Below, piece after piece: positions 8,826 to 20,264 of a DNA stretch of 64,000 nucleotides. Under the pieces are notes generated by a model that was not told where the DNA came from, ran no database searches, and was given only the letters and a program-made list of their open reading frames with translations. The DNA comes from Ceratorhiza oryzae-sativae (lineage: Eukaryota; Basidiomycota; Agaricomycetes; Cantharellales; Ceratobasidiaceae), in the NCBI GenBank assembly GCA_030998015.1, contig JARWMV010000232.1, forward strand, positions 248,001 to 312,000, read 5' to 3'. Numbering within the stretch: the stretch's first letter is position 1; the number at the start of each line of letters is the position of its first letter. Position numbers and translations under genes: made by a program.

Positions 8826-9504
8826 TGTCTTGGGTAGTCTATGTAGCTGCCAGACCTCCTGGATGAATAGGTCTGCTACCCCTTCTGCATTGACACTTTC
8901 TAGGCAGGGTATGAAGTGAGCCTGCCAGGAGAATCAGCCTATGACTATCAGAAAGCTGTCATATCCTTGGGAATCAGGTAGTTTCACAATGAAGTTGTAC
9001 GCAATATCCTTCCAAGGCTGTGAAGGAATGGGCAAGGGCTTTGGTGGTGCATATTGTTTGTACCCCTTACTTCTCTGACAGACTTCACAGGATTCCACAA
9101 AGTGGTTCACCTGATTCTTCGTTCCTGGCTAATAGTACCTTCTGGACAGAAGTTCTAGGGTCCTTGCTTGTCCTTGGTGTCCTGCTATTGGGGCATCATG
9201 ATGCATCTCTACAAGCTGTAATTTGATCCCTTTGTTGTCTGGGATCACTACCCTCCCTTTGTACCATAGGAGTTCTTCTGTCCACTCATATTTGTCATAC
9301 TGTCATTTGACACTGGGTGGTAGATTTTCCTTTTCCTTGGTACTCATGATTAGGGTTTGAAGGGATTCATCTTCTATTTGGGCTTCTTGAATTTCAGAGA
9401 TGATATCCACTGAGGTTTCTGCTTCGAATCTAATGAATCTTTCCACCTTGATCATGATTTGTTGGGGATTAGGGACATCATTGTGGTTGTGCCTTCTGGA
9501 GAGT

Positions 9505-10814
9505 TGTTATGGGTCAGGGTACACTTGAATATCTAGAGCTTGGGAAAATGTAGATATGTTAGTATACACTAATTGTACTCAATACTTCTTAGACTAGAGT
9601 AAGAAGGCTCAAAGTAGTTGCAATGCAATCAAGTAACACTCAAGGTAGTCTTAATCTTTCACAGTGTAAACTGACTAATTTATAGGTATAAAGAGCAAGA
9701 CTACTATGGTCAGGTTCCCTTAGATATCTTAAATGTAGTTCAGCCCTAGTCGCTTGGACTAACTGATACTAATCTTAATACTAGACTTTAAGCGATAGCT
9801 TATAGGATAGATGGTAGGCTGCCTAATGCGTGTACTTCCTCAGCTACAGGTACTTAGATTTCCTCTAATAGCCAGTACTTAATGTCACACTCAATCAGGC
9901 AATATTGTATCCTTATATATCTCTGTATATAAGATACAATGAATCAGACAGTATATAACTAATATGGTACTTTATTCCTCAGTACTAGTTATATAAGAAA
10001 TCACACACAGACAAGAGAAAATAGAAAGAGAAAAGAAACCAATAACCAGTCTGGGTTGAGTAGAGGATGGGAGGTGGCCTGGAAGGGCCTCAGAGGAGGT
10101 CCTTTTATACCCTGAGGAGGGCATTCCAGAGCCAAATAGATACATGCACGCCTGTGCAATCATCAAAAGAGGGTACTGCTATACTTGGGGTACACCCTAG
10201 CCCAGTATAGGATAAAAGAGTAAAGACAGGGTGTGGATCAAAGGCATTGATGCATCTGAGACCTGCTATTGGCTTGTAGATCATATTATCATAGTATATA
10301 CATGTAATGAACAGAGGCTACATCTCAGTGAGTCATAAAGTGAGTCAGAGAAGCTTCTGGATCAATTTGGGAAGCTCTCCTGACTCACTGGAGTCATTAG
10401 ATCTTGATTGATGGTCCAGTAAGATTCTAATGATCTTTGGGCCATTCTGGCGCGAGGATCTGGTGGATCGCGACGATCTTCCGGCAGCAGATACCGCCGA
10501 AGATTAGCTATCGATAGAGCACAAGATCGCTTTGATAGCGTAAGCGGTTGCCAAGATATGAGCGTTGCAATGTTGTAATCAATATCTCCTGATAAGAGGA
10601 AATATCGCAACCTCTGTATCTCTCTGAGATCTTATCGTAAAAACTTAATAAAATATGCGTTGGAGAGTGGGAAATTTGTACTATTTAATGGAATGGAAAA
10701 TAGTACAATTCAGAGCGCATACAAATTCAAGTATTTCACAATTTAATTACAGAGGCATTGCTTGAGGTTGGCAGAGCAGACTAAAATAATAGAAAATGTT
10801 AGTGATCCATAACA
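9505..10814 (-). mobile_element. Solo LTR family 2, copy 2, with AGAGT duplication
   Basis: This is an inverted copy of 4128-5437 with identical length (1310 bp). AGAGT is duplicated at 9500-9504 and 10815-10819. It inserted between the RNase H domain and the integrase linker of the pol pseudogene. Confidence 0.92.
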
Positions 10815-11149
10815 AGAGTGCATCTGGCTTCTGTGACATCTTTCCTGGTCTGTAGTGGATATTGAAATTGTAGGAGGCTAGTTCCAAATGCCACCTAGCA
10901 TGCCTTCAATTGAAAGTCTCCACTGTCTTCCATCTTTCCAGGTTCCTATGATCAGTGTAGACCTCAATTGGGGTCTCCATCCCTTCTAGGTACATGTGCT
11001 AGTGTTTGAGGGCAGCTACAATGGCCAATAGTTCCTTGTTGGCTGTGTCATAGTTGCATTCTGTGTCATTGTAGCTCTTGGACATGAAGGCCACTGGGTG
11101 CAGGTATCTGTCTGTATGTCTTTGGCTTAGTACTGTGCCTACAGCTACT
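10815..11149 (-). pseudogene. Gypsy RNase H segment
   Basis: On the minus strand the segment next to the LTR 1 insertion reads [19 protein letters not shown], followed by [13 protein letters not shown]. These are the conserved RNase H blocks of gypsy elements. It is the direct continuation of the region ending ETDTSG on the far side of the LTR 1 insertion. Confidence 0.8.
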
Positions 11150-11818
11150 TGTCATGACCCTCTGGAGGCTCCCTTGTGAAGCACTTAAGTAGTGGCTGCG
11201 TTGACGGTTTGGTGTTATGCAGTATGTATTGAGTGTTCTAGTTACAGTGTTTGCTATGGTCTATGGTGGTTGACAAGATAAAGCAAGCTGAGGTGCCCTG
11301 TCTTGCTTTATCCCTCTTATATATGCCTGTGGCTGCGGTGGCTGTGGACGTATTATCTAAACACACTCTGCAGTAGGTGTAGGTTATGTACAGTACTATG
11401 GGTTAGGTAATTGTTTGTCTTAAGTTTGTGCAGCTCCAAATCTTATAGAGCCACGCGAGGTCCAAGGGGTAGGCGGTGAGGTCACATGACCCTGCCGTAA
11501 GCACCAAGATCACGTGACAACTTGCTCCTCGCTCCAAGTAACAATAGAGAGAAATGCTGGAGCAAGTTCAGGGTAACCACTGTAGGTGCTGAGGTCACGT
11601 GACCCTTCTGTAAGTGCTGAGATCACGTGACAACTTGCTCCTCGCTCCAAGTAACAATGGAGAGAAATGCTGGAGCAAGTTCAGGGTAACCACCGTAAGT
11701 GCCGGCTAAGCGCCAAGGTCATGTGACCTTGTTTATGGCTTGTTCCACTTAGGAAAAATGCCATAAATCTGTAAAAATATTCAGTTGTTTTGTTATGTCT
11801 GTTTGACAGGTCATAACA
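11150..11818 (-). mobile_element. Solo LTR family 1, copy B, with CTACT duplication
   Basis: The 669-bp LTR is inverted relative to 989-1667 and bounded by TGTCATGACCC and CATAACA. CTACT is duplicated at 11145-11149 and 11819-11823. It retains the tandem E-box repeat region, more diverged. Many differences from copy A are CG to TG or CA, for example AACTCGCTCC in A against AACTTGCTCC in B. Confidence 0.92.
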
Positions 11819-11823
11819 CTACT

Positions 11824-12713
11824 CCTGAGGTGTCTGTTTCCAGGACAAAGAGTTTTGCTGGATCTGGATGTATTGGGATTGGATCCTTCCTGATTGCTTC
11901 CTTGATTTCCTCAAAGGCTTCTTGGCATTCCTTGGTCCACTCCCATTTTTTGTCCTTTTGTGTTAGGTCATGAAAGGGTCTGGCCATTTTACTGAAATTG
12001 TAAATGAAGTGCTGGTAGAAGTTGACAAAGCCCAGGAAGGCTTGGAGCTGTTTGACTGTCCCTGGTTTTGCCCAATCAAATATGGCTTGAATCTTGGACT
12101 TCTCCATGGAGATACCTTCAGGTGTAATGACTAGTCCTAGGAAATCTACTTCTGTGACACCAAATTCACATTTGGTGAATTTGGCAAAGAGCTTGTTCTA
12201 CTTGAGTTGTTGCATGACTTCCTCCACATGTCTCTTGTGGTCTTCCTCATTTTCTGAGAATATTAGTATGTTGTTGAGGTATACTACCACATATAATCCT
12301 AGGATGTCTTGGAAGATCCAGTTCATGAATTCCTGGAAGATCCCTGGTGCATTGCATAGGCCAAGTGGCATTACCAGGTATTCAAATATGCCATAATTGG
12401 TTCTGAAGGCTGCCTTCCATTCATCCCCTTCCTTGATCTGGATATTGTTGTATCCCCACCTCAAGTCCATCTTGGTGAAGATCCTTTTACCCTGGACCTG
12501 GTCCACCAGTTTGGTCTGTAGTGGAATAGGGAATTGATTTAGAATTGTGACAGCATTGATCTTTCTATAGTTTGTGACTAGTCCCAGGGATCCATCCTTC
12601 TTTTTGACAAAGAAGCAAGGTGCAGCAATGGGGGACTTGCTTGGCTGTATTTTCCCATCTTTTAGTTCCTGATTGATGAATTCTTTGGCCACCTTGTTTT
12701 CTACTGGGGACAT
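11824..12713 (-). pseudogene. Gypsy reverse transcriptase with destroyed active site
   Basis: RT blocks are clear: SPIAAPCFFVKKKDGS, KMDLRWGYNNI and YLVMPLGLCNAPGIFQ. The catalytic YxDD box reads YLNN (about 12270-12281), and the upstream VTDYRK-type block reads VTNYRK. The connection domain reads TVKQLQAFLGFVNFYQHFI and leads into RNase H at ETDTSG, after a frame change near 12110-12197. The enzyme cannot be active. Confidence 0.88.
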
Positions 12714-12947
12714 AGGGTAGATCTTGGCTGGCTTGGGAAATTCTGCCCCTTCCTTGAAGTCAATGTAGCAATCATAGGGGGGATGTTCTGGGAGTTTCTT
12801 GAAGAGTTCTTTGCTAAATATTTATTCAAATTTCTTGAAGAGTCCTTCCCATCCTTTTGGTACCTTGGACCAGTCAATCCCAGACTGAGGTTTGCTGGTA
12901 GCTTTGACAGTGACCTCCTTTCTTTTCCAGGAAATCTCTAGTGTCTT

Positions 12948-13364
12948 CTAGTTGATATCTGGGTCTGATTCTTGTAGCCAATCTAGTCCTAGAATGATTG
13001 GTGTATCTTCTCCTAGATCCATGGCATAGAAGATAGGTGTGAATTTCCACCCTTCTACTTCTATTTCTATTTGGGTCTTAAATTGGATCTTCTTTGGAAT
13101 CTCTTTGCCATCTATGGCAATGACAGTTCTGGGGTTTAGGAGTCTGGTGAGGGGAATGTTATGGTGTTGACAGAAGTTGAGGTCAATGAAATTTTTTGAG
13201 GATCCTGAGTTGACTAAGGTTTTGATGGGGTCCATGATTCCAGCAGCAAGGATGAATATTGAAGCAGAATTATTGGATTTCTTTAGGTAATATACCCATT
13301 GCCTCTTCTTCTTCTTCTTTGTTGCTGGTTCTTGGGCAGTTTCTGACATGGACTCAGGCTGCAA
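12948..13364 (-). pseudogene. Gypsy aspartic protease region with lost catalytic Asp
   Basis: The retropepsin-like motif reads LVNSGSSKNFID where LVDSGS is expected, an Asp-to-Asn change of the catalytic residue. The second conserved block reads DTPIILGLDWL. It precedes RT in the normal order. The tail of gag is presumably at 13365-13460, but no zinc knuckle is visible. Confidence 0.8.
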
Positions 13365-13467
13365 TTCTAGTTTTCCAACTCCAAGGAATCAGATTCTTCC
13401 TGAATCTCCCCTATGGTTCCTGCCTTTCCCTTATCTCCTTCCAGATATCAGTCCCCATGTTACACTA

Positions 13468-13672
13468 GGCCACAAAAGATTTGCAGGCACATGACAAGCA
13501 TTCTGCAAACAAGCACTGCTCACAAATGTGGAACTGTAAAAATAAAACAAAAATATATTTGAATGCACACATACATATACATGGTACATTTGGATCCTCA
13601 AGAGAAAATGGCCATGAATGAATGAGGTGTGAAATGAACACACTGAAATTGCCCTGCAAATCTTTTGTGGCC
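13468..13672. mobile_element. 205-bp MITE with 20-bp perfect inverted repeats
   Basis: GGCCACAAAAGATTTGCAGG (13468-13487) is exactly inverted at 13653-13672, and TA flanks both sides (13466-13467, 13673-13674). Size, TA target and lack of coding sequence fit a Tc1/mariner-type MITE. A Tc1 transposase relic lies immediately to the right and may share its termini. Confidence 0.75.
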
Positions 13673-13735
13673 TACCACCACTTTTGGAAACAGGGACCCA
13701 AATCTCTGAGTTGTGGTATGCACAAAAATACTATA

Positions 13736-14671
13736 TTAATATTCAGTACTCCCCCCCTTTGCATCAACCATCTTCTGCACTCTTGTAGGTAGTGACTCAT
13801 ATAGATGGTCAATGTATTTTTGATCAATTTTGTACCACTCTTCTTGTATGTATTGCCATAACTCCTTGGCATTGCTGGGTCTAGGCACTTGTGCATGCAC
13901 TTGCTGGTCCAGATGATCCCAAAGATTCTCAATGATGTTCATATCAGGGTTGCAAGCTTGCCATGGAAGGGAATCAATCCCATGCTGCTTGAGAAATTCT
14001 TGGACTAGTTTTGTCCACTGCTTCCTATCTTGGTCACACTGGAATAAAACATCTTGAGGTTCAAGATTATGGTCACTGAGGGACCCAAGTAACTGTTCAT
14101 TTAGGAGTTTGACATATTGTGCAGATGTCATCCAGTCTGTGATGCATTTGATTCACCCAACACCATGCTGAATGACACAGCCCCAGGTCATGACACTGTC
14201 CCCACCATGAGCCACCTTCTTATTGGTGTAACATGGGTCTAGTGCTTGGCCATGCTTCTGCCAATGCTTTGGAGCCCCATCAGACCCAAACAACTTGAAC
14301 CAAGAGGTGTCAGAAAAGATAACAATGGACCAGTTATCTGGTGTCCAGAGAAGATGTTCTATACCCCATCCTAGACACCCTGAAATATGGCTAGGCTTCA
14401 GGTAAGGTAAATTTTGGCATCTGAAGCACTCAAGTCCTTCATCTTTCACCTTTCTCCAGACAGTATCAGCAGAGAAATGGGGGGAAAGCTGGCACTGTAG
14501 CTCAGCAGTGCTGGTGGCTGTACCCTTTGCAAGCTTGTAGGTGGCAAGCACTCCTTGGGATTTGGTCAATTTGTGCAGGCAGCCACTCCAAAGGCACACA
14601 GCTGTGAAATTGTGTGACTTGTGGTATTGTTTGTATATCCAGGACACAGTTGTTCCATCCTGGGCAACCTC
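13736..14671 (-). pseudogene. Tc1/mariner transposase remnant
   Basis: The minus strand reads a transposase in two pieces, 14671-14153 and 14131-13736, separated by a stop. Recognisable DDE-domain blocks are IVIFSDTSWFKLFGSDG (first Asp), GGDSVMTWGC and the C-terminal NPDMNIIENLWDHL with the Glu. The central DND-type block reads CDQDRKQW and looks damaged. The N-terminal DNA-binding part is mostly lost where the LTR 3 fragment begins at 14672. Confidence 0.82.
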
Positions 14672-14740
14672 TGTCATGGCCTAGACCATGACACAGATTT
14701 AATTATAATTTTCTATATTTTATATTTCTATTTTCTTGCT
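14672..14740 (+). mobile_element. LTR family 3 fragment, first about 69 bp
   Basis: It starts TGTCATGGCCTAGACCATGA and continues as in the LTR 3 at 7536, up to the hAT terminus at 14741. The rest of this LTR is not found on the far side of the hAT element. Confidence 0.7.
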
Positions 14741-17700
14741 TAGGGCTTGGTAAGAATCATATATTACCAAACTGTGTAACTTACCAACCCAAAAAACCGA
14801 AGTTTGAAATGTCTGGTGGAGGTTTGAAACCGGTTTGCTAGCACCTTCGAGCAGTGGCTGTGCTGATGAGTAATGGCAGTCGAATTTGAAATGGAGGGCG
14901 GGAGCGGCGGGGTACAAATAGAGGGCGGGTTTAGCATGCAGTCGTCGCTCCATAACATTTCCATACCCACTCTACACTTAATTAAATCAATGAGTACCTC
15001 TACCTATGATCCTAGACTAGTTACACTACTCCAATACCTTCAAGAACTCCCAGTTTATTTATCTGATCACCCAAATATATACCCTTTCCCCGGCTTGGTA
15101 CTTGATCCTAGCGATATTGTGTTCTATGGCACACCCCAAGGTGCCCTGAACCACCACCTCGAGTTGGTATTTGGCCCTCGACATGTGAACCAACCCATAC
15201 AGCTAAAGGGAAGGGGATCATTGCTCGAGGCAATTGTCGATGTCTTACATCACCATTTAACGGGCGAAGCAGGGGAGAATGTACTTCTGTGGAATTGGGT
15301 GGAGGACCTCACCCGAGCCGCACAGGAGCATAAAAAAACTGTGAGTTTTGATGGTTTACAAATGCACGCATATATACTCAAATCTTTACCCGTAGCCAAT
15401 ACTAAAGACTGAAGATGGGGTTGGACACAAGGGACAGGCTCCGGCGGGCAAATCGGCAGCGACTCCTAGAAAGAGAAAGAACAAAAGTTCCCGAGCTCGC
15501 GCAGACGCTGCTAAGGCAAGGACCGCCATCAAGGTGCGTAAATGCACTTTATATATGTCACCATTGGGCGTTACTAACGCTGTTGGGGGGTTGTAGTATT
15601 CCCACAACCCTGAAGATCTAGAGGACGACACACTCAACGTGTACGCGATTGGTCACCCGCGTGACGAGCTGCTCGACAAGCTCACGATTCCTTGCCACTC
15701 GATCATAGATCCGTCTCATCGTCGAGTACGTTGCCGAGGTGCTGGGTGCGGATGGTCTTGTGCCGAGCCCCGGACCACAGGTCGTGTCTTAAAACATGCT
15801 CGGGTTTGCCCAGGACTCGACGCTAGCCTTCGCCAAGAAGTTTTTCAGCGAGGAGCATCACTTTCCCTCGCAGCCCGGCTCCGTGAGCGCATCGGCTCTG
15901 TCGATGAAGATGAAAGTGCAATGGATGATCTAGAGGCTCAAAAACTCAAAACCGAGAAGGTTAACCATGCGCTGTTGAAGCTGATATGCGATAGAATGCT
16001 AGCACCGTCGATCGTCAACTGTTCAAAATGGCATGAATTTGTTCATGCGCTAGACGAAAACATCACAACTGCATCGGGGAATACAATTTCCGAGAATTTT
16101 ATAACGACAGAGTCTACATACATACGCAGCGAGTCGATTAAAGCGCTCTCAAATCTTTCAAACCTTACTCTATCGTTTGACGGGGGTACTACTCGAGGTG
16201 GCGAATCGATTTACACAGTACATGTCACAGATGCTGTGACACGAGACGCCTACTTAATCGAGGGAAATGAAGCGTCGGGTGTCTCACATACGGGAGAGCA
16301 CATCGAAGCAATATTAGACCGGGTAAGCGCCTTTCATTTAAGTAATTATTACAGCTATCTGAAAATGTTTGCTATTAGATTATTGCTGAAATCGGCCCTC
16401 ATAGATTTGCCTGTGTGGTGTCTGATAATGCAGGCAATACACAGGCTGCGCGCACCCTTCTAAGTCAGAAGTACCCATGGATGGTCACTCTGCTTGATGC
16501 GTGTCATCAGCAGAATAACACGGCAAAAGATATCGGCCACCTGCCTGACTTTCGAGCTTGTATTTCACAGCTCAAGTCCATCATAACGTTTTTCCATAGC
16601 TCCTCCTTTGCTAGGTGCCACTTAGCGGCGCTTTGTGTCCTCAACGACGTACATGGCGGCCTTGAAGCGGACGGTAGAACACGCTTCGTTAGCATCTACT
16701 ATGCTGCGCGTTCGGTACTTCGCTGCATTACGCAAATATTGGAGCTATTTTCTTCGGGAGTCCTTGAGCCAAAATCGGTGAGTTGATTGGACTGCGACTT
16801 TTCATAGTACTGTATTGACCAAATTACCTCAACCCCAACAGAACTCTCCGGTGTACTGGCTGCTTGATTTGCCAACAGTGCAAAAGTTTATTACGGAGCT
16901 TCGCCAACTTGTTGTTGTACTTGAGCCGCTTGCTCGTTCGATTAAATGTTTGGAGTCGAGCCATTCAACCCCGGCAGATGTATACCACTTTTGGTTAGCA
17001 GTACTTGCACGATATAGCGACCTATTTAAGGGGAATACAACATTACTTGGATCCGCTCTACCCGCTTCGGTAATCGATGATATAAGAAGCATTGTGAACG
17101 GACGGTACTCCGAGATGTTTCATGGCAAGAGCCAACAGATTTACGTGACCACATTTTTCTTAGATTTTCGTAAGCTCTCTCATTTATTTTAGGTTATGGA
17201 GATACTAAAAGGTCGATATATGCAGGTTTTCGAGGTGCAGATATTTTTAGCACTCATTCTCGACATCGACTCCTTCCACCTAGCGAGTCCGTGTCCGCTA
17301 TTTCACAGGCACCTCTCGCCGATATCGACCTCCGTCAAGCAATTCCTGCATACACAAAAGCCGGGGAATATCTATTACGGCTTTTGGCACATATTTACAA
17401 CGCTAATCCAACGCTTCCCCTGTTTTTCCGATACAACAATGTGTGGAAAGACATCGAGTTGAGCCTACGTGAACAACTAATGCGATTCACCCGTTGTCTC
17501 AGCCCCTTCCATCGGTCTTCGGAGGCAGCTACCAGCCGGCAATATTGGGAGGAAATGTCAACGGTGGCCGGTGCTGATCTCACTGCCTACTTGGGTGTCT
17601 TGATCAATAGCATTGTTCCGAATTCAATGGCCGAGGAACGAACAATGTCAGTGATCACAAAGATGAACTCACCTGATCGAGCATCACAGAAAGTTTCAAC

Positions 17701-18312
17701 TCTCTTTGACATGACCTTGATACGCCAGTACTACAAGCGTGAAGAGACCTCTATGCTAGTATGTTTTCTTTAATGTTCTAAATTTTCCATTGCACTGATA
17801 TCCCATTCTGTAGAATAAGCGTCACTCTCGCCCAACAGTCCGCTTTGCCGACCTCTCAAAACACCTTGACATGCCCACGATTACCGCACTAGAACAGCCT
17901 TCGGATCCCAGCGCTGATGTCCCAGGTGATAATACCTCTCGTAGTGTCTTGTATCAAGGTGTTGATGAGTTCGAGCTCGAAGCCAAGTCCGTTGATTATG
18001 TACAGCCTGGGCGCGAGATGTTTTCGAGGCTGAGAGTTTGGATGGGATATATCTTGCGTCTAAGCTACTCACAGATATGCTCACTGAGATTGCTCCTAGC
18101 GCTCAGGCTTCCCACCCTCTTTCTTCAATCACTACTCCGCCGATGCAATCCCAAATGCATCGACCCGTTGATGTATCGAAGCTTGTTTACTAGCGTTGTC
18201 ATTATGTAATCACATTACCAAGAATGCACGTCGTTTGCTAACCGGTTTGCCGTTTTCAAACCGTAAGCGAGACGAGGTAAGTTACTTGCAAACCGTTTCT
18301 TACCAAGCCCTA
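14741..18312 (+). mobile_element. hAT-family DNA transposon, nearly complete
   Basis: Terminal inverted repeats TAGGGCTTGGTAAGAA (from 14741) and its complement ending CTTACCAAGCCCTA (18312) bracket the element. Subterminal sequence is also shared between the ends: GTAACTTACC, GTTTGAAA and CCGGTTTGCTA. It encodes one multi-exon transposase. The 8-bp flanks (TTCTTGCT and GTGCATCT) do not match, so the host site was rearranged or one end has been replaced. Its base composition is much richer in CpG than the retroelements to its left. Confidence 0.85.
14873..18193 (+). CDS. hAT transposase with BED zinc finger, multi-exon
   Basis: Exons read through introns such as 15341-15395 (GTGAGT...CGTAG) and one ending TTGTAG just before 15599. 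The order is an N-terminal region of unknown fold; a basic stretch (PRKRKNKSSRARA); a BED-type zinc finger with CRGAGCGW and an H...C pair (about 15730-15815); the catalytic core with LSFDGGTTRGGESIY (first Asp) and VSDNAGNTQAAR (second Asp); the DACHQ motif (about 16496); and the C-terminal hAT dimerisation region with REYWEE-like and MAEERTMSVITKMNSPDR. The last exons end LVY and stop at 18191-18193. One frame change near 18015 is needed to reach that stop, so the copy may be slightly damaged. The start could be 14873 or the Met at about 14991. Confidence 0.82.
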
Positions 18313-20264
18313 GTGCATCTCGTGGTTCCGGCGTTCTTGCCCGAACTCAACTGCGCAGCCGAGTCATCCGCGCCGCTTATTTCAAATTCATCTGCACACC
18401 CGGTCATTATACCCGGATGCCATCTGCGGTTGCCTATCCGGGCGACACACGGATAAGCCTTATCCGTTTCGCTCCCTAGACGAGCGGTCTTGTCAAATCT
18501 CGCCAAGATTTGTGATGAGCGCTATGCCAGGCCAGAAATTCCGTTTAAGATATCGTTCGAAAGCCGCAAAATTCGGCTATTTAATGGTATACACATCTAT
18601 TCGAGACACTGACTCCTGGGAGCGGGTATATCCGCAGCTGCGGGAATGCAAGAAAAATGCCGTTTGCCGCAGGTAAACTGACATTCTTGCTACCAGTGCG
18701 GTTGTGGGTGCGAGAATGGCCAGAAAGCACCAGTCACTGTCTGCAGGTTGCAAGGAATGCGGGCGATACCCCTAACACCTGAGTTGGATGTGTGCCTGGA
18801 TCTTTCTAAAGTCCAATTGTTGGAGCCGAGCGGACTTCTTTTACTTCAACACTTCCACTAGATCCGCCAATTGCAACAGGATCACCCTGAAATCCTGCCC
18901 GGTCTGTCAAGAAATCCATGGATACCTGGGAAGTCCAAGGGATTAAGATTTAATACCTAGACTTCCTATGTGCCTCACTTAACCCGTTGCTGGATTTTTG
19001 TCTTTATGAGACTCGTGTTGCCCTGTCCCTGTTTATATATCGTTATTCTTCTTTATTGGTATGATTGCTTTCATTGTTTCTTGCGTAACTTTTGGTAAGT
19101 CTCGGCTATGTTGCCTACCGAAAAACCGCCTCTGTGCTTTCCAATGTGGTGTTTTTCCTACCGTTTATGTGTTCTTTGTTCCAGAATAATGACGGCTGTT
19201 TTCACCATTGCGTTTGTCCTCGATTTGGTCTAGCTCATCAGTTACATCGCAGCTTACTCCCCTGGCAATCAAGGACGGCGGTTTTGCGGCGCGTATCATT
19301 TACATTCATTTACGTCTGTCTCAAGCGACTGGTTGTTTTCAGATGGCTCAGATTATACTCCTATAACCCTCCGATTCGGACCGAGCAAGCCCAAGGCCAA
19401 ACCGCATATAACCCGCAACATTTTCTGATTTCGCGAACAACTACTCATTAGACTTGTCGAACACGGCGTGGTACTTTCCTCGGATGGGGGGACACAATCA
19501 GGAGTGCCACAGTTCAAGACTGGCCACCATCGGGTCACGGGCAAAGCACCTTTGTCGCATTGGCTAACATCAAATTAAATCAATTTCAATGCGCACGAGG
19601 CTGTACCTTTCAGAATGATCCAGTATCTGACAATGCGCACTGAATTCAGGCTCGTCCCATTCAGTGTGAATTAAATACGAGGGTGAGTAAACTCCCCGTT
19701 ACGGTTCGGCCAGCCAGGGCTATTTGACACTCCGTCTGTCTTATATAGGTAGGCCGAATACTTCGGAGAAAATAGCGCAGCACCAGAGTAAGAAAAATTT
19801 CAGACCCAGCTTTCTTCGAACGCTTATCTTGGGTTTATTCACCTACGGGGTTGGAGATAGAACCACAAGCGGCTTATCTGATAACGCCTGCGCAGGTTTG
19901 TGCAAGCTGGAATGTCCGATATGCACTTGTACGCAAAAGAAAGAGGGGTTGTTTCTCGATCTGCACAGTTCCCAGAGTTGCGGCCTTGCAACTGGTCGCT
20001 CTGTGCCTTCCTGAACCGTCCCCGAGTGGCTGTGTCTCGTCCGATCTTATCCGATAGAAAAGCGCCCAAGAGAGCCACTCGGCCTCCACCCCTTGCCACG
20101 ACCGCCACGGCTTGGATTGTGCTCTACGGGCCAGTTTATAGCTCTCGATGTCGTCTCAGACTTTTTGCCAAAGTATCTCTTTGGATCAGATCCATATGTG
20201 TAAGCAGCACTCTATCTGAATTTGGCGCAGATTTTATCTGATAAGATTGTGTTTGGCACTTTTT
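18313..20264. other. About 1.95 kb with no supportable gene
   Basis: Both strands contain only short frames without splice support or recognisable motifs. The sequence looks like host intergenic DNA between the hAT element and the oxidoreductase gene. A few CT-rich and AT-rich stretches occur. The promoter of the downstream gene is expected in the last few hundred bases, but I see no clear TATA box. Confidence 0.5.

Larger units (their letters stand above)
7508..13460 (-). pseudogene. Degraded Ty3/gypsy pol gene interrupted by three solo LTRs
   Basis: Protease, reverse transcriptase, RNase H and integrase follow in the usual gypsy order on the minus strand. Solo LTRs interrupt the coding sequence at 11150-11818, 9505-10814 and 7536-8053, each flanked by a perfect 5-bp duplication. 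Across each insertion the coding sequence resumes in a sensible frame once one duplicate is removed. After the last insertion the frame ends with IPWKGLKK and a stop at 7508-7510. Multiple stops and frameshifts and lost catalytic residues mean it is dead. Capsid-coding sequence for this copy is missing; a MITE and a Tc1 relic lie where it would be. Confidence 0.85.

Noticed and set aside
19092..19451. 119-codon ORF between hAT and the FRE-like gene
   Set aside because: No recognisable motif, no splice support, and composition like surrounding intergenic DNA.
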